From: Candidatus Gastranaerophilales bacterium HUM_12
Lineage (GTDB): Bacteria; Cyanobacteriota; Vampirovibrionia; Gastranaerophilales; Gastranaerophilaceae
Assembly (NCBI GenBank): GCA_002102825.1
Contig: DABJ01000011.1
Span: 15,902 to 42,703 of the forward strand
DNA length: 26,802 nt
Direction: 5' to 3'
A program made the translations under genes and the position numbers. The notes under the pieces are model-generated. The model saw nothing but the letters and a program-made list of their open reading frames with translations, was not told the origin of the DNA and ran no database searches. Positions 7,327-14,858 of this stretch are shown here, in pieces (within the stretch, counting starts at the first letter, position 1; the number at the start of each line of letters is the position of its first letter).

Positions 7327-7399
7327 GCGTCCTTAGTTCAGTTGGTAGAACGTCGGTCTCCAAAACCGGATGTCGAGGGTTCGAGTCCTTCAGGGCGCG
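7327..7399 (+). tRNA. trnW: tRNA-Trp (anticodon CCA)
   Basis: A complete 73-base cloverleaf. The acceptor stem GCGTCCT pairs with AGGGCGC (7392-7398, one G-U), the anticodon stem TCGGT pairs with ACCGG, and the loop CTCCAAA holds CCA at 7360-7362. The T loop is TTCGAGT and the discriminator base is G7399, as expected for tRNA-Trp. CCA is not encoded. Its position between rpmG and secE is the classic bacterial arrangement. Confidence 0.96.
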
Positions 7400-7429
7400 A
7401 TTTTAAACTTTAAAACAAAGGAAGAAAAA

Positions 7430-7624
7430 ATGAACGAAACAGTTGAAGCTATAAAGACATATTTCAAAGGTGTAAAGGCCGAATGGAGTAAAGTTAGCTG
7501 GCCTGAAAAAAAACAGGTTATATTTGAAACATTGTCTGTAATTGTTATTGTATTTGTATTCACTGTTGCAATTTATTTAATGGACCTTATATTCAAGTAT
7601 TTACTTGGTTTTATTAATAAGTAA
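7430..7624 (+). CDS. secE: Preprotein translocase subunit SecE
   Basis: A 64-residue single-membrane-span SecE, the clamp of the SecYEG channel. The amphipathic helix and its signature KAEWSKVSWPEKKQV (W24-P25) precede one C-terminal transmembrane helix (about 33-57). Length fits the short one-span bacterial form. The ATG at 7430 follows AAAGGAAG; a longer frame starting at 7370 would begin inside the tRNA and is rejected. Co-transcribed with nusG 28 bases downstream. Confidence 0.95.
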   Translation: MNETVEAIKTYFKGVKAEWSKVSWPEKKQVIFETLSVIVIVFVFTVAIYLMDLIFKYLLGFINK

Positions 7625-7652
7625 TAAATAACCAAAATAATAAAGGTGGCTT

Positions 7653-8279
7653 ATGACTAAAGAAGAAAAAACAATGGAAGAACAATTGAACGAAGATGTT
7701 TTAGCTGAACAAGCAGAGGCTCAAGCTGAAGTTGAAGCTAAAGAATCTAAGAAAAATCAAAAGAGATGGTACATTGTTCACACATATTCCGGATACGAAA
7801 ACAAAGTTAAAGTTAACTTAGAAAAACGTATTGAGTACATGAATATGGGTGACAAGATTTTCAGAATTGAAGTGCCCCAAAAAACAGTTGTTCAAATGAA
7901 AGGCGGAAAGAAACAAGAAAAAGAAGAAAAAGTATTTCCGGGCTATGTATTAGTTGAAATGATTATGGACGAAGATAGCTGGTACGTAGTTAGACACACA
8001 TCTGGTGTTACAAAATTTGTTGGATCTGTTAAAAAACCTATTCCGGTGAAAGAAAGTGAAATCAAACGTATCTTACACAGATCATCTTCACAAGTTGAAA
8101 AAGTTGAACTTGATGTTAAAGCCGGCGATAAAGTTAGAATTATTTCAGGACCATTTGCAGACTTTGATGCGGATATTATTGAAGTTTATCCTGATAAATC
8201 TAAACTTAGAGCAAATGTTTCAATCTTCGGTCGTGAAACACCTGTTGAATTGGAATACAAACAAATCAACAAATTATAA
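7653..8279 (+). CDS. nusG: Transcription termination/antitermination factor NusG
   Basis: A 208-residue NusG that binds RNA polymerase and links it to Rho or the ribosome. The NGN domain begins at KRWYIVHTYSGYENKV (about 37) and contains FPGYVLVEM and VRHTSGVTKFVG. The C-terminal KOW domain has AGDKVRIISGPFADF and ends in VELEYKQI. AGGTGG sits just upstream of the ATG. The acidic N-terminal tail of about 35 residues (rich in Glu and Ala) is longer than in E. coli NusG (181 residues); a second ATG at residue 8 would shorten it only slightly. It lies between secE and rplK as usual. Confidence 0.96.
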   Translation: MTKEEKTMEEQLNEDVLAEQAEAQAEVEAKESKKNQKRWYIVHTYSGYENKVKVNLEKRIEYMNMGDKIFRIEVPQKTVVQMKGGKKQEKEEKVFPGYVLVEMIMDEDSWYVVRHTSGVTKFVGSVKKPIPVKESEIKRILHRSSSQVEKVELDVKAGDKVRIISGPFADFDADIIEVYPDKSKLRANVSIFGRETPVELEYKQINKL

Positions 8280-8304
8280 TAATCAAACGATATAGTACAA
8301 ATAA

Positions 8305-8357
8305 TGTGGAAGGATCCTTTACTTAGCCGGTAAAGAACCGTTATTACCACAAAAGGA
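8305..8357 (+). promoter_or_regulatory. Leader motif before rplK, candidate L1-binding autoregulatory site (copy 1)
   Basis: The nusG-rplK gap holds TGTGGAAGGA, then a hairpin (CTTTAC/GTAAAG with a TTAGCCG loop), then CCGTTATTACCACAAAAGGA. TGTGG can pair with CCACA to close the structure, which ends in the rplK Shine-Dalgarno. The same frame of conserved sequence recurs before rplA. Its shape, a helix with an asymmetric purine-rich side next to ACCAC, resembles known ribosomal protein L1 targets; this is inference. Confidence 0.5.
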
Positions 8358-8364
8358 GAAAATC

Positions 8365-8793
8365 ATGGCAAAAAAAGTAGTAGGAAAAATCAAGCTTCAA
8401 ATCGAAGCAGGTAAAGCAAACCCATCACCACCGGTTGGTCCTGCATTAGGTCAACATGGTGTTAACATCATGGATTTCTGTAAGCAATTCAATGCTAAAA
8501 CTCAAGATAAAGCTGGTTATATCATTCCGGTTATCATTGATGTTTATGAAGACAGAAGCTTCACATTTGTTATCAAATCACCTCCAGCTCCTGTATTGAT
8601 TAAAAAAGCATTAAATATTCCGAAAGGATCATCAGTTCCTAACAAGGATAAAGTTGCTGAAATCACTAGAGCTCAATTAGAAGAAATCGCTAAAATTAAA
8701 ATGGACGATTTAAATGCTACAACAATGGACGCAGCTGTTAAAATGATTGCTGGTTCTTGTAGAGCAATGGGTGTTACAGTAAAAGAAGACTAA
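8365..8793 (+). CDS. rplK: 50S ribosomal protein L11
   Basis: A 142-residue L11 of the GTPase-associated centre; it binds the 23S rRNA thiostrepton region and stimulates factor-dependent steps. Diagnostic sequence: KLQIEAGKANPSPPVGPALG, QHGVNIMDFCKQFN, the proline-rich SPPAPVLIKKA, and the C-terminal rRNA-binding domain ending AGSCRAMGVTV. Length is standard (141-143). AAAGGAG precedes the ATG. It is followed 49 bases later by rplA, as in most bacteria. Confidence 0.97.
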   Translation: MAKKVVGKIKLQIEAGKANPSPPVGPALGQHGVNIMDFCKQFNAKTQDKAGYIIPVIIDVYEDRSFTFVIKSPPAPVLIKKALNIPKGSSVPNKDKVAEITRAQLEEIAKIKMDDLNATTMDAAVKMIAGSCRAMGVTVKED

Positions 8794-8798
8794 TTAGA

Positions 8799-8833
8799 TG
8801 GAAGGACGAAAGTCCGCTATTACCACGAAAGGA
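8799..8833 (+). promoter_or_regulatory. Leader motif before rplA, candidate L1-binding site (copy 2)
   Basis: Directly after the rplK stop, TGGAAGGAC-GAAA-GTCC forms a tight GNRA-capped hairpin, followed by GCTATTACCACGAAAGGA, which carries the rplA ribosome-binding site. The flanks TGGAAGGA and TATTACCAC.AAAGGA match the motif before rplK while the hairpin differs, suggesting selection on the flanks. Consistent with L1 repressing its own translation. Confidence 0.5.
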
Positions 8834-8842
8834 AATTATAAA

Positions 8843-9565
8843 ATGGCAAAATTAACTAAAAAACAAAAGAAAATGCAAGAAATGCTGGAAGGGTTTACAC
8901 AACCATCTACAGCAGTTGATGCAATAAAAAAACTAAAAGAAATTTCAAACGAAGTTTCTAAATTTAACGAAACAGTTGAATGCCACATGCGTTTAGGTAT
9001 TGATGTTCGTCAAGCAGACCAACAAATCAGATCAACAGTAGTTTTACCTGCTGGTCTTGGTAAAGAAGTTAAAGTTTGCGTTATCGCTAAAGGTGCTAAA
9101 GCAACTGAAGCAACTGAAGCAGGTGCTGATTTTGCTGGTGCTGAAGAAATTATTGATAAAATCGCAGGCGGTTGGTTTGAATTCGATACATTGATTGCAA
9201 CACCTGATTGTATGGGTATGCTTGGTAAATTAGGTAGAGTATTAGGACCTAAAGGTTTAATGCCAAACCCTAAAACAGGAACAGTTACAATGGACGTAGC
9301 TAAAGCTGTTAAAGATGCTAAAGCAGGTAAAGTTGAATACAGAGCTGATAAGCAAGGTATGATTCACTGCCCTATCGGTAAAATTCAATTTGCTGAAGAT
9401 GATTTAATCAAAAACTATGCAACATTAGCTGATGCTATCATCAAAGCTAAACCAGCTTCTGCAAAAGGTACATTTGTTAAATCAATTTACCTATCAACTA
9501 CAATGGGACCTGGAATCAAATTAGATCCTAAAGTATTTGCAGCTGAAGTTAAAGAATTAGTTTAA
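8843..9565 (+). CDS. rplA: 50S ribosomal protein L1
   Basis: A 240-residue L1, the protein of the mobile L1 stalk that helps release E-site tRNA, and in many bacteria the translational repressor of its own operon. Signatures: VECHMRLGIDVRQADQQIR, FDTLIATPDCMGMLGKLGRVLGP, KGLMPNPKTGTVT and VEYRADKQGMIHCPIGK. AAAGGA lies 8-9 bases before the ATG at 8843. An in-frame ATG at 8798 would start inside the leader motif and adds a non-homologous tail, so it is rejected. rplJ and rplL do not follow; the operon ends here at a strong terminator. Confidence 0.97.
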   Translation: MAKLTKKQKKMQEMLEGFTQPSTAVDAIKKLKEISNEVSKFNETVECHMRLGIDVRQADQQIRSTVVLPAGLGKEVKVCVIAKGAKATEATEAGADFAGAEEIIDKIAGGWFEFDTLIATPDCMGMLGKLGRVLGPKGLMPNPKTGTVTMDVAKAVKDAKAGKVEYRADKQGMIHCPIGKIQFAEDDLIKNYATLADAIIKAKPASAKGTFVKSIYLSTTMGPGIKLDPKVFAAEVKELV

Positions 9566-9586
9566 TTAAAAAATCTAATCAATTGA

Positions 9587-9619
9587 CAAAACCCTCAAAC
9601 AAATTATTTGAGGGTTTTG
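9587..9619. terminator. Bidirectional Rho-independent terminator between rplA and the EF-hand gene
   Basis: CAAAACCCTCAAA (9587-9599) and TTTGAGGGTTTTG (9607-9619) form a perfect 13-bp stem with a 7-base loop. T-rich arms on both sides let it work for rplA (plus) and for the convergent EF-hand gene ending at 9644 (minus). Confidence 0.88.
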
Positions 9620-9643
9620 CTTATATAGAAGCTTTTACATTGT

Positions 9644-9991
9644 TTATTCATCTTCTTTTGCTGATTTATAAAAACCAAGTATTTGATTAGCTGAAACTTC
9701 AATATCATCTGCTGGCATCGCAAACTTGTCACCATTGCTGTAAGTAATAATAGACGTAGAAGTAATAGTTTTTCTATCATCAAAACCAGTGTTAGCTTGA
9801 TTATAAATTCTTTCTTCATCTCCAACGAAAAGACTATTACCTTTAGCTTTTACATCTTTATCAACTTTACCATCACCATCATTATCAAGATAACTAACAT
9901 CTAAACCAAGTTTTTTCATTGCCTTAAATTCTTTTTGTGAAATTCTTCCATCTCCATTAGCATCTGGTCTAAATCCATGAATTGCACCCAT
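9644..9991 (-). CDS. Small EF-hand calcium-binding protein
   Basis: A 115-residue protein of no named family. Residues 10-21 (DANGDGRISQKE) are a complete EF-hand loop with the Glu at position 12. Residues 36-47 (DNDGDGKVDKDV) are a second loop, with Val in place of the final Glu, so calcium affinity there may be lower. The 26-residue spacing is like an EF-hand or dockerin-like pair. The C-terminal half is polar with no motif I know. There is no signal peptide or membrane segment. AAAGGAG precedes the ATG. It stands alone between two terminated or intergenic stretches; its partner is unknown. Confidence 0.75.
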   Translation of the reverse strand: MGAIHGFRPDANGDGRISQKEFKAMKKLGLDVSYLDNDGDGKVDKDVKAKGNSLFVGDEERIYNQANTGFDDRKTITSTSIITYSNGDKFAMPADDIEVSANQILGFYKSAKEDE

Positions 9992-10213
9992 AATAATCTC
10001 CTTTCGTGTTTAATTAAGCACATCTTTCTATTTTGTTATATCTTACTTATAGATAAAGTATATACAAGAACCATTATTGCTAAAGGTTAGGCCCAACCAA
10101 TCATGTCATATCATATCGTATTGCGCATTATAAGTAGGTTTTAGTGATTTTAAATTCGGATTTACACTTCTTCATAATTAACATTTAGTAAATTAATTAA
10201 TTTAGTATTTTCT
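9992..10213. other. Intergenic stretch upstream of the EF-hand gene
   Basis: About 220 bases without a gene. It should hold the EF-hand gene promoter on the minus strand, but I see no well-spaced -35/-10 pair. A 14-base string, TATAGATAAAGTAT (near 10050), also occurs near 5205 upstream of coaD; in AT-rich DNA this may be chance. Confidence 0.4.
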
Positions 10214-10747
10214 TTAGTATTTTCTTGGAATGCCCAGACTATGTTTTGTTAATTTTTCTTCTTCTATTTGACAAACTTTTGGAAAATAAGTTTCGACATA
10301 ATTACTTACACGATGTTCAATATCAAAATTTCTTTCTTTAGTTGAGTCAAAAGATTGGAGAGTGGCACTTCCGTGAGGAGTAATTACGGCTCGTTCATAG
10401 GTGTAATTGTTCGGTTTTGCACGATCAATCATTATTCTATCAATATATTTTTCACCTTGTATTTCCATAGAAATAAGTTTTTTAAACGGTTGATAAAGTG
10501 GCTTAATTAATGCTAAATCACCTTTTCGACTACCGGCATAATAATGCGGAGTATCCATCAAATTGTCCGAACTCTTAATAATTTTCCAGTCAGTTTCAAT
10601 CATATCAGACATTTTTTTGACAATTTTGATTGCTCTTGAAGAAATGTGATTTTCACCAAAATCAATAAGTTTTCTTCGCCCACTAAAAGTTACGTTATTA
10701 TTATAATTTGAATTAACACTAAAATTATTAACTGAATTAATTTGCAT
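10214..10747 (-). CDS. Unrecognised lineage-type protein with N-terminal FSG motif
   Basis: A 177-residue protein I do not recognise. The start at 10747 is set by GGAGG placed 8 bases upstream of an ATG giving MQINSVNNFS; the frame stays open further upstream but without a ribosome-binding site. The first 20 residues are Asn/Ser-rich and unstructured, followed by VTFSGRRK (F21-S22-G23) and then a mixed alpha/beta-looking body with many basic residues. No signal peptide or membrane span is visible. A similar Phe-Lys-Gly motif after a polar N-terminus appears in the 840-residue protein near the end of the window. It is transcribed divergently from the LysM hydrolase pair, 160 bases away, so a functional link is possible but unproven. 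Confidence 0.7.
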   Translation of the reverse strand: MQINSVNNFSVNSNYNNNVTFSGRRKLIDFGENHISSRAIKIVKKMSDMIETDWKIIKSSDNLMDTPHYYAGSRKGDLALIKPLYQPFKKLISMEIQGEKYIDRIMIDRAKPNNYTYERAVITPHGSATLQSFDSTKERNFDIEHRVSNYVETYFPKVCQIEEEKLTKHSLGIPRKY

Positions 10748-10907
10748 AAAACTTGCCTCCATAGAAGTAGTAAAACCGCTAAAAATTATTTTTGCTAAAT
10801 AATCATTTCTTTTACAATTTTGTAAACTTTTTTTAATATTGATTAAAGATTTCAATTTAACTTCCGATATAAGGAATATAAGTGTGTAAGAAATTTGGAG
10901 AATTATA

Positions 10908-12842
10908 ATGTCAACTCAAGCTGTAGGCGGAAATTTATCAGCAAGTAATAAAAAACAAATTAACAAAGAAAAACAAGAGAGCTTAACTGTCAAACCAGGT
11001 GAAACTTTATCAAGCATTGCTAAAAAGTTTTCTATGTCGATAGAAGAATTCATGCAATGGACTGGTTTGAAAAAGCAATCTGTAAATGTCGGACAAGTAA
11101 TTAAATTCCCGACCGACGTAGTTCCTGACGGCAAAGGGATTATGGCACTAATTCGCAAACACAATATGACATTTGAGGAATTTGGGAAGTTAAATAATTT
11201 GCCTAAACCCTATAGAGAATATATTGCATCAAAGGGGGAAAAATTTTATGTAAAACCGTCTAAAGTTGACACCAAAAGTAAAACTTCCACTTCGGCTAAA
11301 ACACAAGCACCAACACAAGCTAAAACAATCTCTAGACCTAAACCAAAACCAAAAGCAACGGGGAGAATTGCCAAAAGTGCTGCTGCTGCGGGTGCAAGTG
11401 TAGGAGCTACAGTTGGAAGTTACATGCAAAAGATAGCAAAATGGGGGTCTTCGTACACTCCTAATGAACTTGCGATAAACATTTATACCAAAGCAGAAGA
11501 GCATTGGGGTGCGGTTGGTAAACCTGATTTTGATGCACTAATCAAAGAGATTAATCCTAAAAATGCCGAAGCTGTAATTAAAGCTTATCCAAAGAATTCT
11601 AAAAACACAAAACATGAAAGCTTGATAAACACAATAACAAGTGAAATTAGAAGTGATAAAGAACTCCGTAAAAAAGCTGTAATGCACGTATATAATGCAT
11701 TAGCAACTGCCAAAAAGGCTCCGAAATCAAAACGAAAAGAATTCCAAGCAGAATTAGACAAACAATTTGACAAACTTATCGGAATGGTTGATACCACAAA
11801 ACTTGACTCAATGATTGCAGGATTATCAGGAAAAGCCAAAGTTTCTCGAGGTTCAGCGACTCCGCAAAGGGTTAAAGCCAAAGCCGGAACATCAAAATCC
11901 GGACAAATAAGAAAATCTATATTAAAAGCAGCACAAAAAGAAATTTCTGATGCTTTTTACAAGTCAAGAACAGATTCAAGGGGAATAACTGTTCCATCTT
12001 ATATCGACCAGATGGTTGCAGCAGTGAATAAAAACTCTACTCTAACCCCTACTCAAAAACAACAACAAATTGCAAAAATTCGCAAGGCAAAAGTTAATAT
12101 ATCTACAATTTCAAGACCTTTTCCAAATGTTGATAAAAGCGGCAAAATTGATAACACCCCCAAAGTTACAGAATTTAAACCAACCGGAAAATCAAACGGT
12201 AAAGTAATTTTGTTAAATGAGGGTCATGGAGGTTTTACAGGTTCCGCATTTGATGGTGGAGCTTATTCATTCCAAGAAAGGCCAAAAGGTTCAAACACAT
12301 ATTACCCTATTGAAGAATTTCAAATCGTAAAACCATATTCAAGAGATTTGACTAAAAAACTACAAGCAAAAGGTTACACTGTTGTAACTTTTGCTGGCGA
12401 AGTTACAAACATGGCAAACAGACAACTTGTCCAAAAATTAACCGCAAAATATACTAAAAAATTCGGACAAAACAATGCAATGTTAATTTCACTTCACAGT
12501 GATTCGGGCACATCAAAAGGTTCCGGAGTTTTGTACGATAAAAGAGATGCCAAAGATACAGCACTCGCAACGTCAATAAACAGAGCACTGAACAAACAAT
12601 CTTGGATTAGCGCAAAACCTGCGGAACGTCCTTATGAAGAAGTTGATACAAAAACTAAACAGAAAAAATTGACACACAGTTTATATGTCCTAACTAAAAG
12701 CCACGGAATTCCGTCTAACTTGTTAGAAATCGAGTACCTTGGCGGAGTTAGAAGCTTAAACTTAACTTCATCAGCCTATAGAAAGCAATTTGTAAATGGT
12801 ACGCTAGAAGGTATCGAAAATTATTTTAAATCAGCACACTAA
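10908..12842 (+). CDS. LysM-domain N-acetylmuramoyl-L-alanine amidase (Amidase_3 type), no signal peptide
   Basis: A 644-residue peptidoglycan hydrolase. Residues about 24-69 (LTVKPGETLSSIAKKF to VGQVIKFP) are a LysM glycan-binding domain, and about 70-115 look like a second, diverged LysM. A Lys/Thr/Pro linker and an Ala/Gly-rich patch (about 155-172) precede a long basic helical region (175-410). The C-terminal zinc amidase has its ligands: NEGHGG (H440), IEEFQIV (E470), SLHSDS (H530) and LLEIEYLGG (E607 as catalytic Glu). Such enzymes cut the amide between N-acetylmuramic acid and the stem peptide. There is no N-terminal signal peptide, which is odd for a wall enzyme. TTTGGAG precedes the ATG. 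A LysM lysozyme gene follows after 17 bases, so this is a two-enzyme operon. Confidence 0.88.
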   Translation: MSTQAVGGNLSASNKKQINKEKQESLTVKPGETLSSIAKKFSMSIEEFMQWTGLKKQSVNVGQVIKFPTDVVPDGKGIMALIRKHNMTFEEFGKLNNLPKPYREYIASKGEKFYVKPSKVDTKSKTSTSAKTQAPTQAKTISRPKPKPKATGRIAKSAAAAGASVGATVGSYMQKIAKWGSSYTPNELAINIYTKAEEHWGAVGKPDFDALIKEINPKNAEAVIKAYPKNSKNTKHESLINTITSEIRSDKELRKKAVMHVYNALATAKKAPKSKRKEFQAELDKQFDKLIGMVDTTKLDSMIAGLSGKAKVSRGSATPQRVKAKAGTSKSGQIRKSILKAAQKEISDAFYKSRTDSRGITVPSYIDQMVAAVNKNSTLTPTQKQQQIAKIRKAKVNISTISRPFPNVDKSGKIDNTPKVTEFKPTGKSNGKVILLNEGHGGFTGSAFDGGAYSFQERPKGSNTYYPIEEFQIVKPYSRDLTKKLQAKGYTVVTFAGEVTNMANRQLVQKLTAKYTKKFGQNNAMLISLHSDSGTSKGSGVLYDKRDAKDTALATSINRALNKQSWISAKPAERPYEEVDTKTKQKKLTHSLYVLTKSHGIPSNLLEIEYLGGVRSLNLTSSAYRKQFVNGTLEGIENYFKSAH

Positions 12843-12859
12843 TCAAAAGAGGTCACCAC

Positions 12860-13912
12860 ATGCCTGACGGGATATTAACAAAATTTATAAATGCAATAAC
12901 AGAATTCTTTACAGGAAAAACCGAACAACCTGCAAAGACAAATAGAAACGGCAAAGCTTCAATATTCAAAGGAACAAAGCACACAAAAAATCCTCATGAA
13001 ATATCCATGATGAATGATATTTCTGATACCCAAATCACAAGAAACAACTACATTTCTTATAGAAAAAACCCTAAATATGTACTTAAAGAGGGCGATACAA
13101 TTTCTGTAATTGCTAAAAAATTTGGAGTTGAAGAGCAATCAATTCTTTATGCTAACAGTTTGACAAAAAAAACTGCAAAAAATCTCAAAATTGGTCAAAT
13201 TTTAAAAATTCCGCCAACAAAAACCGTTAAAAATATCAGAAACCTTAATGACGTTGCAAAATCTATGGGAGTTTCTGCAGATTTTATTGCCAAACTCAAA
13301 AAGGCAGAAGATAGCGCAAACCTAAAACCAAACCAATTTCACAACACTGCATACAAAGATGATGCCGGGGTTTTGACAATCGGTATCGGTCACGTTGTCA
13401 AAAAAGGTGAACCGCAAAAATTATCTAATGCACAGGTTTGTTCACTACTTGCAAAAGATTTGCTAAAAGTTGAAGAAAACATAGAGGGAATTATCGGACC
13501 CGCAAAATATAAAAGGTTACCACAACCTATGAAAGAAGCGCTTTTAAGCTTAACTTTCAATAAAGGTACGGACATTTTAAATAAAATTCCAGGACTTACT
13601 TATACCCTAAAAGTTGGCAAATACGAAGCTGCGATAAACAAATTCTCCTTCAACAAATCAACCACCACAGGTCTTGAAATGAGTGGATTAAATAAACGCA
13701 GAATTTTTGAAATTTCAATTGCCTGCAAAATGTACAAGGGCAAAATACCACAAAGCAACATCAACACCGCTCAACAACTCTACAATCGTGGCGTTCAACT
13801 ATTGAGAGCAGAATGTAAGAAAAGTGGACATCGCTTTGAGAACCTGCTTGTCGGCTACAACAACGATGTAAAAAGTTATATGGGAAACCATATAAAACTT
13901 ATAACAAAGTAA
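12860..13912 (+). CDS. LysM-domain GH24 lysozyme (phage-endolysin type)
   Basis: A 350-residue muramidase. The N-terminal 70 residues are basic and disordered and include SIFKGTKH (near residue 35). A LysM domain follows (about 71-116: YVLKEGDTISVIAKKF to IGQILKIP). The catalytic domain is of the T4/P22 lysozyme family (GH24): LKKAED with catalytic E150, then YKDDAGVLTIGIGH with D167 and T173, and later RRIFEISIACK. The E-to-D spacing is 17 rather than the 9 of T4 lysozyme, indicating a loop insertion. It cleaves the beta-1,4 bond between MurNAc and GlcNAc. No signal peptide is present. It follows the LysM amidase after 17 bases (GAGGTC as Shine-Dalgarno). Its 3' end overlaps the convergent asparaginase gene by 14 bases. 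No holin or other phage gene is nearby. Confidence 0.85.
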   Translation: MPDGILTKFINAITEFFTGKTEQPAKTNRNGKASIFKGTKHTKNPHEISMMNDISDTQITRNNYISYRKNPKYVLKEGDTISVIAKKFGVEEQSILYANSLTKKTAKNLKIGQILKIPPTKTVKNIRNLNDVAKSMGVSADFIAKLKKAEDSANLKPNQFHNTAYKDDAGVLTIGIGHVVKKGEPQKLSNAQVCSLLAKDLLKVEENIEGIIGPAKYKRLPQPMKEALLSLTFNKGTDILNKIPGLTYTLKVGKYEAAINKFSFNKSTTTGLEMSGLNKRRIFEISIACKMYKGKIPQSNINTAQQLYNRGVQLLRAECKKSGHRFENLLVGYNNDVKSYMGNHIKLITK

Positions 13913-14858
13913 TTATTTCTCCAACTTTATCACCATGAAGTGTTGTAATATCGTGTGATATATTAATTTTAGCCCAACGTAAATTATTGATTAAATCAAT
14001 AGTAACAATTTCACGTGCTTGCATATTTGAATCACAAATTTTAACGATAAATCCCTCTTCTAATTCAGTGTTTATCACTACGCACAAACCACCAGCACCA
14101 ACTTTTGCAATCAATCCGTTTGATTCAGCAATAACCTTTGTGTCAGTACGATTTTCACCGCCGATTGTGTAAGCATGATTCAAAAATGCACTCTTTAATC
14201 TTTCATACTTAGGATTGCAGAACAAGTTCAAATACCCTTTAACAATATTTGCTAACGGCATTGAGTGAATTGGAACACCACAACCGTCTTTTGTAATCGG
14301 ATATTCTGTTTTAATTTCGCATAATTCGTAAATTCTTTTCTTTATAGCCTTTTGCAATGGGTGATTAATATTATCATAATTATCCATATCCCAATCATTC
14401 AATTTACACAAACCAAGCATCATTGCATGCTTTCCGGAACAATTGTTATGAAGTGCTGTAGGTTTTTCTCTATGTAAAAGCAATTTATCTTGTGCGGTTT
14501 TTGAGATAGGTTCATGATCTCCACATTTTAATTTGTCAGGTGAAATTTCAAATTTATTTAAAATACTTTTTACCAATTTAACATGTTGTTCTTCTCCAGC
14601 ATGAGATGCCCCACAAATTGCAATTTCTTCTTCTGTTAAATTGAACTTTTTATCAAGTTCATAATCAATCATCAAAGCTGCTTGAAGAGGCTTTGCACAA
14701 GATCTCAAAAAGAACGGATAATTTTTATCCTCTCCAATCTTTTCAATAACTCGAGTCTTATTTGCTCTAACAACATAACCGAAATGTTCTTGTTCAATTA
14801 GTCCATCTCTAACAAAAGTAACAACCTTAGCAGGTTCTGTATTAATATTCGTCATCAT
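13899..14858 (-). CDS. L-asparaginase II family protein
   Basis: A 319-residue member of the bacterial asparaginase II family (PF06089 type), which hydrolyses L-asparagine to aspartate and ammonia. Family landmarks are LRSCAKPLQAALM, GASHAGEEQHV, HNNCSGKHAMMLG and DGCGVPIHSMPLA. Length fits the family (about 320-340). The ATG at 14858 lies inside the end of the upstream coiled-coil gene (17-base overlap), so translation is probably coupled. The second ATG directly after it is an equally valid start. Cytoplasmic, with no signal peptide. With an AGCS symporter and an ACT protein nearby, this looks like an amino-acid uptake and use region. Confidence 0.88.
   Translation of the reverse strand: MMTNINTEPAKVVTFVRDGLIEQEHFGYVVRANKTRVIEKIGEDKNYPFFLRSCAKPLQAALMIDYELDKKFNLTEEEIAICGASHAGEEQHVKLVKSILNKFEISPDKLKCGDHEPISKTAQDKLLLHREKPTALHNNCSGKHAMMLGLCKLNDWDMDNYDNINHPLQKAIKKRIYELCEIKTEYPITKDGCGVPIHSMPLANIVKGYLNLFCNPKYERLKSAFLNHAYTIGGENRTDTKVIAESNGLIAKVGAGGLCVVINTELEEGFIVKICDSNMQAREIVTIDLINNLRWAKINISHDITTLHGDKVGEIITLL

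Noticed and set aside
7370..7429. Upstream extension of secE
   Set aside because: It would start inside the T arm region of tRNA-Trp; the ATG at 7430 has a proper ribosome-binding site and the standard SecE length.
10908..13912. Prophage or phage lysis cassette
   Set aside because: The GH24 and amidase domains are phage-like, but there is no holin, spanin, tail, capsid, terminase or integrase gene, no attachment-site repeat, and flanking genes are chromosomal.
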